Shown here: piece after piece, positions 49,094-59,305 of the stretch
How positions within the stretch are numbered: the first letter of the stretch is position 1
Layout: the number at the start of each line of letters is the position of its first letter
The notes under the pieces: model-generated
Told to the model about the DNA's origin: nothing
Seen by the model: only the letters and a program-made list of their open reading frames with translations
Database searches by the model: none
Source: Prochlorococcus marinus XMU1412
Lineage (GTDB): Bacteria; Cyanobacteriota; Cyanobacteriia; PCC-6307; Cyanobiaceae
Assembly: GCF_017696315.1 (NCBI RefSeq)
Contig: NZ_JAAORJ010000004.1
Span: forward strand, 506,519-570,518
Direction of reading: 5' to 3'
DNA: 64,000 bases
Position numbers and translations under genes: made by a program

Positions 49094-51835
49094 ATGCAAG
49101 AAGATACGATAATTCAAAAGAATTTATTTGCAATTGGTAATGATAATAATGAGCAAAAAGAAATAACAAAAATTACAGAAGATTTATCTTTGGAAGATTT
49201 AAAAAAAGAATCGCAAAAAAGACCCAGACAAAGAAAAAATTCAACTAATTTAATAAATAAATTCAAGACTGATTTAATTTCAAATAACAAAAATGTTTGC
49301 ATCAATGAAGAATCCTATAGCTATAAAACTGTTTCAAAACTGAAATTAACTCCTGTAATGAAGCATTATGTAACTCTAAAAGAAGAAAATAAAGATAGGT
49401 TATTACTTTATAGATTAGGAGACTTTTTTGAATGTTTTTTTGAGGACGCTGTATTAATATCTAACCTTTTAGAAATAACGCTTACCAGTAAAGATGCTGG
49501 CAAAGAGATTGGTAAGATCCCTATGGCAGGGGTTCCCCATCATGCAATGGAGAGATACTGTGCTGATTTAATTAAAAAAAATTACTCTGTAGTTATATGC
49601 GATCAATTAGAAAAAAGTTCTGGCAATTATGGGACTCCAATTAAAAGAGGAATAACAAGAATAATTACTCCTGGAACTGTAATTGAAGAGGGGATGTTGA
49701 TAGCAAAGAAAAATAATTGGATTACTGCTATTTACTTATCAGAAGAAAACTCAGATGAATCTTATGAATGGGGCATATCAAAGGCTGATGTAAGCACAGG
49801 AGAATTAATAACTTTAGAAGGCCAATCTCTGTCAAAACTATTTGATGAAATTATTAAATTAGATTCTTCAGAAATCATTGTAGGAAGCAATGCAGTAAGA
49901 AATTTATTAATTAAAGGAAATAGGCAAATTACATATACTGTTTCTCAAGAGACTAATTTTGGAATTAATGAAGCAAATTATCTAATAAAAAATTATTTCC
50001 AAATTGCAAACTTAGAGGGAATAGGACTTAAAAATTTAAACAATGCAACTAGATCACTTGGAGGCTTATTAAATTATTTAGAAAAAATTAATCCTTCAAA
50101 TTTAGATAAAGATTCTTCATTAAAAATCTCATTAGACTTTCCACAAATCCAATATGGTCACAACAAATTAATTATTGATTATCAAACTCAAAAAAACTTA
50201 GAAATCAAAAATACACAACGAGAACACAATTATGTAGGCTCGCTCTTATGGAGTATTGATAGAACTTATACTTGCATGGGTGCAAGGTGTTTAAGAAGGT
50301 GGATAGATTCACCACTATTAAACGTTAATGAAATTTATAAAAGACAAAATATAATTACAAACTTTATTGAATCTAAAAAATTACGTACAGATACTCAAAA
50401 TTTACTTAGAGCAATGGGGGATTTAGAAAGACTTGCAGGTAGAGCTTGTGCAGGTCATGCAAGTCCCAGAGACTTAATTGCAATAGCTGAAGGTTTAAAA
50501 AAATTGCCTAGACTAAAATCCATAATTAAATTATTTAAATATGATCTCCCAGATTGGACTGATCAATTAAAAAATATTGATGAAGGACTCTTAGAATTAG
50601 CTGATACTATAAGTTTTAAACTAATAGAAAATCCCCCTCTAAATATTAGTGAAGGAGGCATGATCCACGATGGTGTTGACAATATATTAGATGGTTTACG
50701 TAATTTAATGGATGATTACTCTGAGTGGCTAAATAAAGAAGAATTAAAAGAAAGAAAAATTAGCAAAATTTCAAACCTAAAAATTCAATTTCATAAAAAT
50801 TTTGGTTATTACATTTCTATAAATAAATCAAAAGTTAATTTAGCTCCACAACATTGGATCAAAAGGCAAACACTTACTAATGAAGAAAGGTATATCACTT
50901 CAGAAATTAAAAATAAAGAAAATAAGATTTTCCAAATAAAAAGTAGAGCTTCTTCAAAAGAATATGAAATTTTCTGCGAATTAAGAAATATAGTTGCTGA
51001 AAAAACAAAACAAATAAGATCAATCGCAAAATCCATAGCATCTCTTGATGCACTGCTTGGTTTATCAATTACTTCAGTAGAAAACAATTTTATAAAACCT
51101 TCATTAATACCAATAAATGATTCAATGACAAAAAATAGTACAAAAATTATCGCAGGAAGAAATCCAATTGTAGAGCAATTGTTAAGTGATAAAAAGTTTG
51201 TAGCAAACGATATCTCTTTTGAGGATAATCAAAAATTAATTATATTAACCGGTCCCAATGCAAGCGGAAAAAGTTGCTTTATAAGACAACTCGGTTTAAT
51301 ACAAATTCTCACACAAATTGGAAGCTTTGTTCCTGCTAATAATGCTGAAATCAAGATTGCAGATAGGATTTTCACAAGAATTGGGGCAGTTGATGATCAA
51401 TCATCTGGGCAATCAACATTTATGGTAGAAATGTCTGAAACTGCATCAATTCTAAATCAGGCAACTTCTAGCTCACTAGTTTTACTTGATGAGATAGGCA
51501 GAGGGACATCAACTTTTGATGGACTTTCAATAGCTTGGTCAGTAAGTGAATATCTTGCAAAAAAAATTCAATGTAATACTATTTTTGCTACGCACTATCA
51601 TGAGCTTAATTACTTAAAAAATTCAAATAGGAATATACAAAATTTTCAAGTTTTAGTAGAACAAAATAACGATCAGCTAATTTTTAGCCACAGAATTGTT
51701 AAAGGGGGCTCAAACAAAAGCTATGGCATAGAAGCAGCTAAATTAGCAGGAGTTCCAAAAGAAGTTATAGAAAAAGCAAAATCAGTTTTAAATTCTTTAG
51801 AAGAAAATAACAAATTAAATTATGATATTAAGTAG
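49094..51835 (+). CDS. mutS: DNA mismatch repair protein MutS
   Basis: Recognises mismatches and recruits downstream repair. The mismatch-binding Phe-x-Glu is intact at residues 111-113 (GDFFECFF), Walker A is GPNASGKS at 720-727, Walker [19 protein letters not shown] near 795, and [11 protein letters not shown] near 835. The first 85 residues are an extra, lysine-rich, disordered extension before the usual start [15 protein letters not shown]. At 913 aa it is longer than the E. coli protein for this reason. No mutL is present in the window. Confidence 0.96.
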   Translation: MQEDTIIQKNLFAIGNDNNEQKEITKITEDLSLEDLKKESQKRPRQRKNSTNLINKFKTDLISNNKNVCINEESYSYKTVSKLKLTPVMKHYVTLKEENKDRLLLYRLGDFFECFFEDAVLISNLLEITLTSKDAGKEIGKIPMAGVPHHAMERYCADLIKKNYSVVICDQLEKSSGNYGTPIKRGITRIITPGTVIEEGMLIAKKNNWITAIYLSEENSDESYEWGISKADVSTGELITLEGQSLSKLFDEIIKLDSSEIIVGSNAVRNLLIKGNRQITYTVSQETNFGINEANYLIKNYFQIANLEGIGLKNLNNATRSLGGLLNYLEKINPSNLDKDSSLKISLDFPQIQYGHNKLIIDYQTQKNLEIKNTQREHNYVGSLLWSIDRTYTCMGARCLRRWIDSPLLNVNEIYKRQNIITNFIESKKLRTDTQNLLRAMGDLERLAGRACAGHASPRDLIAIAEGLKKLPRLKSIIKLFKYDLPDWTDQLKNIDEGLLELADTISFKLIENPPLNISEGGMIHDGVDNILDGLRNLMDDYSEWLNKEELKERKISKISNLKIQFHKNFGYYISINKSKVNLAPQHWIKRQTLTNEERYITSEIKNKENKIFQIKSRASSKEYEIFCELRNIVAEKTKQIRSIAKSIASLDALLGLSITSVENNFIKPSLIPINDSMTKNSTKIIAGRNPIVEQLLSDKKFVANDISFEDNQKLIILTGPNASGKSCFIRQLGLIQILTQIGSFVPANNAEIKIADRIFTRIGAVDDQSSGQSTFMVEMSETASILNQATSSSLVLLDEIGRGTSTFDGLSIAWSVSEYLAKKIQCNTIFATHYHELNYLKNSNRNIQNFQVLVEQNNDQLIFSHRIVKGGSNKSYGIEAAKLAGVPKEVIEKAKSVLNSLEENNKLNYDIK

Positions 51836-51866
51836 ATTTTTGACATTTTTATAAAATAAATACTTT

Positions 51867-52490
51867 TTAAATAGTTTCCCTCAATAAGGCGTTAACCGCA
51901 GCAGCTGCCATAGCAGCGCCTCCTCTAGTTGAATTCAAAACAATTCTAGGAAGATCGGTTGAAATTAGTTTGTTTTTGCTTTTCTCTACTCCAATAAATC
52001 CAACAGGCATTCCGATAATTAAACTAGGTAAATCTTTTGCATTCTCTAAAATATCAATTAAATAAGTTAACGCTGTAGGAGAACTGCCAATAACTATAAT
52101 TGGTGATTTGCTTCCAGAATGCATAGCGGATAACTCCTTCCAACCTTCACTTAATCCATATGCAGTTTTAGTTAAATTTGTATGATTATTTTTTTCAAAC
52201 CACATTCTAGCGGTGAATACTTTATTCCTAGTGGTATTTTCTGCCATGGATTTTATTGCTGCTGCAGCCATATCAGTATCAGTTAAAATCGGAGCACCAT
52301 TTTTAAGTGCCTTAAGCCCTTTTTCGCAAGCACCTTCACTAAAATTTACAAGATTTTGAACTGAAAAATCTCCTGAAGTATGTACTAATCTCTCCAACAC
52401 TTTTGTTTCCAAATAATTTAGATCATTTGCTAATAAATGAGATCTTATGAATCTGATGCTTTCCAAAAAAATTGGATGATCTATTACCAT
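51867..52490 (-). CDS. cobH: Precorrin-8X methylmutase (CobH/CbiC)
   Basis: Moves a methyl group from C11 to C12 of precorrin-8X in cobalamin-type corrin synthesis. RLVHTSGDFSV near residue 30 contains the catalytic histidine; ILTDTDMAAAAIKS near 70, IIGMPVGFIGVEKSK near 158 and STRGGAAMAAAAVNALLRE at the end are family blocks. 207 aa is normal. It is divergent from holA with a 58-base gap. Other corrin genes are outside the window. Confidence 0.94.
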   Translation of the reverse strand: MVIDHPIFLESIRFIRSHLLANDLNYLETKVLERLVHTSGDFSVQNLVNFSEGACEKGLKALKNGAPILTDTDMAAAAIKSMAENTTRNKVFTARMWFEKNNHTNLTKTAYGLSEGWKELSAMHSGSKSPIIVIGSSPTALTYLIDILENAKDLPSLIIGMPVGFIGVEKSKNKLISTDLPRIVLNSTRGGAAMAAAAVNALLRETI

Positions 52491-52548
52491 TAAATTTAAT
52501 TTGTGTTAGAAGTAATCATAGTTAATATATGGTTTTTATTGAGCTATT

Positions 52549-53550
52549 ATGCCAATACAAATATTATGGGGTAATGATTTAAATGCTCAAAATACATTTA
52601 TTCAAAAATTAATTGATAAGGAAGTATCCAAAGAATGGAAAGAAATTAACGTAACAAATTTAAATGGAGATGATGATGAGCAAGTCAATAAAGCTTTTGA
52701 TGAAGTTCTTACACCTCCTTTTGGAGAGGGATATAGAATAGTGACATTGAAAAATAATCCAATTTTTACTGCCAAAAATGAGGATCTAAGAACTAAATTT
52801 GAAAAAATTCATGACAACATACCTCAAAATACTTATTTCATTTTACAAAATACAAAAAAACCAGACTCAAGACTAAAGAGCACTAAATTTTTACAAAAAC
52901 TTATCAAAAATAATTTAGCTAAAGAAAAGTCATTTTCTTTACCAGAAATCTGGGACTATGAGGGGCAAAAAAGATTTTTAGAAAATGCAGCAAATGAAAT
53001 GAATATCAAAATTGATAAAAATGCAGCTGAATTAATAATTGATTCAGTTGGTAATGATAGCTTTAAACTAATAAATGAATTAGCCAAAGCAAAAACATAC
53101 CTTTCTGCAGTATCAAGTGATTCGAATTCACAACTTTTTATTAAAAGTATTGATGTAAAAAAAATATTTAGTGATCATCAATCCAATATTTTCAAAATCA
53201 TTGATCTTCTCTTACAAAGAAATATTAATGAAAGCCTCATAGAAATAAATTATTCCTTACAGAAAGGGGAACCTGCTTTAAGACTAAATGCAGGTTTAAT
53301 TAGTCAAATAAGAATTCATACCATTATAAAATTAGCAGTTAATTCAGGTAACGATAATGCAGATAAGATTTGTAATCTTGCAGGCATTTCTAATCCAAAA
53401 AGAATTTTTTTTATTCGAAGAAAAGTCAAAAATGTATCTCAAGAATATTTAATTAATTTAATGAGTAACTTACTAGATATTGAATCATTACTAAAACAAG
53501 GTAATAATCCTATAAATGTTTTTACAGAGAAATTAATTAATTTAAGTTAA
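52549..53550 (+). CDS. holA: DNA polymerase III delta subunit HolA
   Basis: Clamp-loader wrench that opens the beta sliding clamp. PIQILWGNDLNAQNTFIQKL at the start, the loader-domain segment EIWDYEGQKRFLENAANEM near residue 128, IIDSVGNDSFKLINELAKAK near 160, and the helical C-terminal KGEPALRLNAGLISQIRIH are typical though divergent. 333 aa fits. Followed 39 bases later by lysC in the same direction. Confidence is moderate because HolA is poorly conserved. Confidence 0.8.
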   Translation: MPIQILWGNDLNAQNTFIQKLIDKEVSKEWKEINVTNLNGDDDEQVNKAFDEVLTPPFGEGYRIVTLKNNPIFTAKNEDLRTKFEKIHDNIPQNTYFILQNTKKPDSRLKSTKFLQKLIKNNLAKEKSFSLPEIWDYEGQKRFLENAANEMNIKIDKNAAELIIDSVGNDSFKLINELAKAKTYLSAVSSDSNSQLFIKSIDVKKIFSDHQSNIFKIIDLLLQRNINESLIEINYSLQKGEPALRLNAGLISQIRIHTIIKLAVNSGNDNADKICNLAGISNPKRIFFIRRKVKNVSQEYLINLMSNLLDIESLLKQGNNPINVFTEKLINLS

Positions 53551-53589
53551 CCAAATTATAAGTTTAAGAATTTACATTATGATTTAAAT

Positions 53590-55350
53590 ATGGCTTTACT
53601 AGTAAAAAAATTTGGCGGTACTTCTGTAGGTGATATTAAAAAAATTAAAAATATTGCAAGTAGCATCTGTCAAAGTAAAGAAGCAGGAAATGAAATTGTC
53701 GTAGTTGTCTCTGCAATGGGGCAAACTACAGATGATTTAAATTGTTTAGCGGAATCAATTAGTAAAAATCCTAATCGAAGAGAATTGGATATGCTTCTTT
53801 CAACTGGAGAGCAAGTAACCATAGCTCTTCTATCAATGGCATTAAACGAATACGGAATACCCGCAATTTCAATGACCGGTAGCCAGGTTGGAATTATTAC
53901 TGAATCAATTCATGGGAAAGCGAGAATTCTGGATATTAAGACAGAAAGGATCCGAAATTATATAAATCAGGGTTTTGTAGTTGTAGTGGCTGGATTTCAA
54001 GGAACAACATTAAGCCATACGGGTTCAATGGAAATTACAACTTTGGGAAGAGGTGGTTCAGATACTTCCGCAGTAGCTTTATCAACAGCTTTAGGCGCTG
54101 AAACGTGCGAAATTTATACAGACGTTCCGGGAGTTCTTACTACTGATCCAAGAATTGTTCCTAATGCAAAACTCTTAGATGAAATTAGCTGCGAGGAAAT
54201 GCTTGAACTTGCAAGTGTCGGTGCTTCAGTTTTGCATCCAAGAGCAGTAGAAATTGCTCGCAATTATGGAATTAAATTGTGTGTCAAATCAAGCCAAAGT
54301 GACTCAAGTGGGACTCTCCTAGAAAGTCAAATCCAACCTCTCCCGCTAAAAAGAGGAAGCTTAGAATTAACAAAAACAGTCAATAGTCTTGAGGTGTTAG
54401 AAAACCAAGCAGTATTCAGTCTCTCAAATATTCCTGATAGGCCTGGGATTGCTGCTCAAATATTTGAAAAACTTTCAGAAGCAAGTATTAGTGTAGATTT
54501 AATAATACAAGCGACAAATGATGGAAATAAAAACGATATTACATTTACCGTTAGTGAATTAGAAGTTAAAAAAACTGCAGAACAATGTGAACTTATAACT
54601 AGTCAATTAGGAGGAGAATATAACTTAAAAACAAAAATGACTAAATTAAGTATTCAAGGAGCAGGCATTATGGGCAGACCTAGTGTTTCAGCTGATTTAT
54701 TTGATACTTTATCTCAAGCGAATATAAATGTGAGGTTAATAGCTACTAGTGAAATTAAAGTCAGCTGTGTAATTGAAATCGATAATATACCAAAAACTAT
54801 TAGATTTGTTGCTGAGAAATTTAAGTTATCCGATACACAAATATTTGTTAATCCAATCAATGAAAAACAAGATCAACCTGAAGTAAGAGGAATTGCATTA
54901 GATAAAAACCAAGTTCAAGTAAGTTTTCGAAAACTGCCTGATCGTCCAGGTGTAGCAGCATCGATATGTTTAGCATTAGCTGAAAATAATTTACTTATCG
55001 ATACTATCGTTCAGTCTGAAAGAATTTCCTCTTTAAAAACTAAGGATATTAGTCTTACAATGAATAAACAAGATAGAGAAAAAGCTAACTTAGTTTTTGA
55101 GGCCTTAACAAAAAAATTACCCGGATCATACATTGAAGATGGCCCTGCTATAGCCAAAGTAAGTACCGTAGGAGCGGGAATGGCATTTAAGGTTGGAACG
55201 GCTGGAAAAATATTTAGAGCATTGGCTGACCAAAATATCAATATTGAAATGATTGCCACTAGTGAAATCAGGACTTCATGTATTGTTTTAGAAAAAGATT
55301 GTGACAAAGCAGTTAATGCTATTCATAATCATTTCGAATTAGAAAAATAA
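53590..55350 (+). CDS. lysC: Aspartate kinase with four ACT domains
   Basis: First step of the aspartate family (lysine, threonine, methionine, diaminopimelate). The catalytic start VKKFGGTSVGD is at residues 6-16, LGRGGSDTSAVALS near 153 and EIYTDVPGVLTTDPRI near 175. After residue 260 come two tandem pairs of ACT domains (SLSNIPDRPGIAAQIFEKL, then FRKLPDRPGVAASICLALAE), the four-ACT arrangement of cyanobacterial enzymes that allows concerted lysine and threonine inhibition. 586 aa. asd and dapA are about 6-8 kb away. Confidence 0.97.
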   Translation: MALLVKKFGGTSVGDIKKIKNIASSICQSKEAGNEIVVVVSAMGQTTDDLNCLAESISKNPNRRELDMLLSTGEQVTIALLSMALNEYGIPAISMTGSQVGIITESIHGKARILDIKTERIRNYINQGFVVVVAGFQGTTLSHTGSMEITTLGRGGSDTSAVALSTALGAETCEIYTDVPGVLTTDPRIVPNAKLLDEISCEEMLELASVGASVLHPRAVEIARNYGIKLCVKSSQSDSSGTLLESQIQPLPLKRGSLELTKTVNSLEVLENQAVFSLSNIPDRPGIAAQIFEKLSEASISVDLIIQATNDGNKNDITFTVSELEVKKTAEQCELITSQLGGEYNLKTKMTKLSIQGAGIMGRPSVSADLFDTLSQANINVRLIATSEIKVSCVIEIDNIPKTIRFVAEKFKLSDTQIFVNPINEKQDQPEVRGIALDKNQVQVSFRKLPDRPGVAASICLALAENNLLIDTIVQSERISSLKTKDISLTMNKQDREKANLVFEALTKKLPGSYIEDGPAIAKVSTVGAGMAFKVGTAGKIFRALADQNINIEMIATSEIRTSCIVLEKDCDKAVNAIHNHFELEK

Positions 55351-55357
55351 ATTCTTT

Positions 55358-57400
55358 TTAATTATTTCTTGCCAATTTTTGTCTTAATTTTTTGATTCTA
55401 TCCCTCAAATTTGCTGCTTCTTCAAAATTTAACTCTTTTGCTGCATCTTTCATTTTAATTTCTAACTTTTCTATCAAGTCAGGCAATTCTTCGAGCAAAC
55501 ATTGATTATCACCGGAACTGAGAATTGCGTCAGTTTTGTTATTAACTATATTTATTAAATCTTTAGATAAACCACCAGCATCTAGTCTTCTGGAAAGTTC
55601 TAGAAAAGATAATATTGAATTTTCTATTTTTTTGCCTGCAGGTTTTGGAGTAATACCATTGACTTGGTTATATTTTTTTTGAATAGTTCTTCTTCTTTCA
55701 GTTTCAGATATTGCTCTTTTCATTGAATCTGTGAAGTTATCTGCATAAAGCAAAGCAACACCTTCAACATGTCTTGCAGCTCTGCCTATTGTTTGAATCA
55801 ATGACCTCTCAGCTCTGAGAAAACCTTCTTTATCAGCATCTAAAATGGCAACTAAGGATACTTCAGGAAGATCTAGTCCCTCTCTTAATAAATTAACTCC
55901 TACCAAAACATCATATTCGCCCATTCTGAGGTCTTGAATAATTTCAATTCTTTCAATTGAATGGATTTCGGAATGCAAATATCTAACTCTTACTTTATTT
56001 TCAGATAAAAAATCTGTTAGATCTTCAGCCATTCTCTTAGTAAGTGTTGTCACTAGCACTCGTTGATTCTTATCAGCTCTAATTCTTATTTCAGATAACA
56101 GATCTTCTATTTGGCCCTCACTAGGTCTTACATCAATTACAGGATCTAATACCCCAGTTGGTCTTATAACTTGCTCAATAAATTCACCATCACATTGATC
56201 TAATTCCCATTGACCTGGGGTTGCACTAATAAATAATGTTTGTTTTGATTTTTCCCAAAACTCTTCACATTTTAAAGGTCTATTATCTGCAGCACTGGGC
56301 AATCTAAAACCATGATCTATTAAAACTTTTTTTCTAGATTGATCACCGTTGTACATCGCGTGAAGTTGAGGACATGTTACATGACTCTCATCAACTACCA
56401 ACAACCAATCTTTGGGAAAGTAATCTATTAAGCATTCTGGCGGTGAACCTTCCTTCCTCCCTGATAAATGACGAGCATAATTCTCAACTCCATTACAATA
56501 GCCAACCTCTTTGAGCATTTCTAAATCATATTTTGTGCGTTGTTCTAGACGTTGAGCCTCTAATAATTTTCCTTCATATGTAAATTTATCTAGTTGAGTT
56601 TTTAATTCACTTCTAATTGCACTTATTGCACTCTCAAGTCTTTCTTTTGGGGTCACAAAATGCTTCGCTGGGTAAACGCTAACTTGTTCCAAACTTTCAA
56701 GTATTTCTCCTGTAGTAGGGTCAACATATCTAATAGCTTCGACTTCATCACCAAATAATTCAATTCTAATTAATCTATCCTCATAAGCTGGACCGATTTC
56801 TAAAACATCGCCTTTAATTCTGAATCTGCCTCTAGTAATTTCAATATCATTTCTAGTGTATTGATTTTCAACGAGAGACCTCAAAGAGGAACGTAGATTT
56901 ATTGATTTTCCCACTTCAAATTTAACCGCAGCTTTTAAATACTCACTCGGTATACCAAGACCATAAATGCAACTTATTGAGGCTACAACAATTACATCTT
57001 TTCTTTCAAATAATGAGCGTGTTGCAGAATGCCTAAGCATATCTATTTCTTCATTGATTGAAGCCGTTTTGGCTATGTAAGTATCACTTACGGGTACATA
57101 AGCTTCAGGTTGATAATAATCGTAGTAAGAAATGAAGTACTCAACAGCATTTTTTGGAAAAAATTCCCTTAATTCATTACATAGTTGTGCAGCTAAAGTT
57201 TTGTTATGGGCTAATACAAGTGCCGGTCTTCCTGTTTGTTGTATTACATTCGCAATAGTAAATGTTTTACCAGTTCCAGTAGCTCCTAAAAGAGTCTGAA
57301 ACTCTTTACCAGTATTGACGCCTTTAACTAATTGTTTAATAGCTTCTGGTTGATCTCCATTTGGTTCGTAAGGAGCTTGAAGCTTATAGTTGTTCATCAA
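55358..57400 (-). CDS. uvrB: Excinuclease ABC subunit B
   Basis: Damage-verifying helicase of nucleotide excision repair. Walker [17 protein letters not shown] near residue 38; the beta-hairpin region [20 protein letters not shown] near 93; [18 protein letters not shown] near 338; [19 protein letters not shown] near 540; C-terminal UVR motif [15 protein letters not shown] that binds UvrC. 680 aa. Two adjacent ATGs (MM) at the start cannot be separated. Converges with lysC across 7 bases. Confidence 0.98.
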   Translation of the reverse strand: MMNNYKLQAPYEPNGDQPEAIKQLVKGVNTGKEFQTLLGATGTGKTFTIANVIQQTGRPALVLAHNKTLAAQLCNELREFFPKNAVEYFISYYDYYQPEAYVPVSDTYIAKTASINEEIDMLRHSATRSLFERKDVIVVASISCIYGLGIPSEYLKAAVKFEVGKSINLRSSLRSLVENQYTRNDIEITRGRFRIKGDVLEIGPAYEDRLIRIELFGDEVEAIRYVDPTTGEILESLEQVSVYPAKHFVTPKERLESAISAIRSELKTQLDKFTYEGKLLEAQRLEQRTKYDLEMLKEVGYCNGVENYARHLSGRKEGSPPECLIDYFPKDWLLVVDESHVTCPQLHAMYNGDQSRKKVLIDHGFRLPSAADNRPLKCEEFWEKSKQTLFISATPGQWELDQCDGEFIEQVIRPTGVLDPVIDVRPSEGQIEDLLSEIRIRADKNQRVLVTTLTKRMAEDLTDFLSENKVRVRYLHSEIHSIERIEIIQDLRMGEYDVLVGVNLLREGLDLPEVSLVAILDADKEGFLRAERSLIQTIGRAARHVEGVALLYADNFTDSMKRAISETERRRTIQKKYNQVNGITPKPAGKKIENSILSFLELSRRLDAGGLSKDLINIVNNKTDAILSSGDNQCLLEELPDLIEKLEIKMKDAAKELNFEEAANLRDRIKKLRQKLARNN

Positions 57401-57426
57401 CCTTGTAGCAAAAGGGTATAGCTATA

Positions 57427-58203
57427 CTAAGAAATTTTTTCTCCAATTATTGAATTTTTCAAAGATTCTTTTAAGCCCCTAACAACCGCAATCATCGATA
57501 TTAAATCATCTAATTTATTAACTACAGATCCAACGCCAACTGCTGAGGCTCCAGAGGATATTGCTAGTGGACAAGTTACTTGGCTTAATCCAGAGGCACT
57601 CATGATTGGTATATTAAGAGATTGTTTCTTAAATTCTTGATGAATAGCATAGGTAGCTGCAAGAGTTGGTACTGATTTTTCAAAAAAGCCTTGAATTCCT
57701 GAAGAGTAAGGAGTAGAACTGGTGCCACCTTCTGTTTGAATAATATCAACACCTTCTTCCACTAGCTTTATAGCAAGATCAACTTGTTTATCAATAGGCA
57801 TAGTATGAGGAACAGTTACTGATAAAGGAACATTAGGCAATAAATCCCTCGTCTCTTTTGTAATGTTTAAAACTTTTTTTTCTGAAAAATTAATGCCTTT
57901 TTCATAAAAAGTATCATAATTTCCTATTTCAATTAATGATGCTCCTGCTTTTACAGAATCTTGAAAAGATTGAGGTACTACTGAACTAACACAAACGGGT
58001 AGTGTTGAATTTTTAAGTACTAAATCAACTAGTTCAGGTTTACAAGCAATATCTACAAGATCTGCACCTCCTAATGAAGCAGCCTCAACAATTATTTTCA
58101 CAGATTGAACATCGAAATTATTCAATCCTGAAATAACTTTGAGTAAAGATTTGCTTCTTAACTCTTCTTTGATTTTTTGTGGCAAAAGATTAATCAGACT
58201 CAT
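57427..58203 (-). CDS. ycf23: Ycf23/DUF561 family TIM-barrel-like protein
   Basis: A 258-aa cytosolic protein of the Ycf23 family, also found in red algal plastids, with a TIM-barrel-like pattern. VVSGLNNFD-like KVISGLNNFDVQSV near residue 22, GGADLVDIACKPELV near 48, VSLTVPHTM-like LSVTVPHTMPIDKQV near 127 and IIQTEGGTSSTPYSSG near 154 are the conserved blocks, and ASGLSQVTCPLAISSGASAV sits near the end. No experimental function is known to me. It lies 26 bases upstream of uvrB and may share its transcript. Confidence 0.85.
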   Translation of the reverse strand: MSLINLLPQKIKEELRSKSLLKVISGLNNFDVQSVKIIVEAASLGGADLVDIACKPELVDLVLKNSTLPVCVSSVVPQSFQDSVKAGASLIEIGNYDTFYEKGINFSEKKVLNITKETRDLLPNVPLSVTVPHTMPIDKQVDLAIKLVEEGVDIIQTEGGTSSTPYSSGIQGFFEKSVPTLAATYAIHQEFKKQSLNIPIMSASGLSQVTCPLAISSGASAVGVGSVVNKLDDLISMIAVVRGLKESLKNSIIGEKIS

Positions 58204-58288
58204 TTACTTAATGAATTTATTACCCGATTGTGACATTGTTTTAGTAAAACAGTGCATTTTTTAAAAAATATTATCTGAGCAACACAAA

Positions 58289-59305
58289 ATGTCTGATAAA
58301 AAATTAACTCAGAAAAATTGGTCATCTTGGCATCATAAGCTTCACAAAGAGATTCTTAGCAAAAAAATATTAATTCCCAAAGGATCTAATATTTTAATAA
58401 GTGTTTCAGGAGGACAAGACTCCATGGTCTTATTAACACTAATTAATGACCTAAAAAAAATTCATAATTGGTCTATTAGTGTTTGGCATGGTGATCATCA
58501 GTGGCACGAAAAATCCTCAGTGTATGCTCTTGAATTAAAAAGTTATTGCGAAGATAAAAATATTTCATTCTATTTTGATAAAGCACAAAAAGAAAACATT
58601 TCTTCAGAAGAAAAAGCGAGAGAATGGAGATATAAAAAATTATGTGAAAGGGCCAAAACTTTATTAAATAAGTACCAGCAAAAACAAAATATTTATTTGT
58701 TAACTGGTCACACGAGTAGTGATAACGCAGAAACATTTATCCTCAATTTATCTAGAGGGAGCAATTTTGCCGGCCTGAGTAATATTGAGAGCAAAAGATT
58801 ACTAGAAAATCAAATTTTTTTAATAAGGCCAATATTGATTTTCAGTAGAGAAGATACACAACAAATTTGTAATAATATGAAAATCCCTGTCTGGGAAGAT
58901 CCTACAAATACAGATCTTAAATTAAAAAGAAATTTAGTTAGAAAAAAAATTATTCCAGCTTTAGAAGTTATCTATCCAGGTTGTTCTGAAAGGATAAATA
59001 ATTTTTCCCAAAAAATGAGCAATTACAATAATGAACGTAATGATCTTAGTGAACTAGCATACCTATATTGTAAAGATGTGAAAGGTATCAATAGAAATCT
59101 CTTAAATAACATGTGTGTTGAAGCAAGGTGCACAATCTTAAATAAATTTTTAAAAGAAATATCTGCAAAGCAATGGAGTTCTAAAAATCTAACAAAATTA
59201 GCAACTTCAATTTATGAAAAAAATAAAGGTCAAATTAACTTACAAGAGTTTTTAAAAATTGTTTGGAATAAAAACTATATAAATTTTGAAAAAGTTAAGA
59301 TGTGA
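58289..59305 (+). CDS. tilS: tRNA(Ile)-lysidine synthase TilS
   Basis: Converts C34 of tRNA-Ile(CAT) to lysidine, changing its codon and amino-acid identity. The PP-loop ISVSGGQDSMVLLTLI begins near residue 37, HGDHQWHEKS near 70, and TGHTSSDNAETFILNLSRGS near 143; the second conserved block IPVWEDPTNTD is near 203. 338 aa, lacking a long C-terminal domain as in other cyanobacterial forms. Overlaps the 3' end of rnj convergently by 11 bases. Confidence 0.93.
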   Translation: MSDKKLTQKNWSSWHHKLHKEILSKKILIPKGSNILISVSGGQDSMVLLTLINDLKKIHNWSISVWHGDHQWHEKSSVYALELKSYCEDKNISFYFDKAQKENISSEEKAREWRYKKLCERAKTLLNKYQQKQNIYLLTGHTSSDNAETFILNLSRGSNFAGLSNIESKRLLENQIFLIRPILIFSREDTQQICNNMKIPVWEDPTNTDLKLKRNLVRKKIIPALEVIYPGCSERINNFSQKMSNYNNERNDLSELAYLYCKDVKGINRNLLNNMCVEARCTILNKFLKEISAKQWSSKNLTKLATSIYEKNKGQINLQEFLKIVWNKNYINFEKVKM

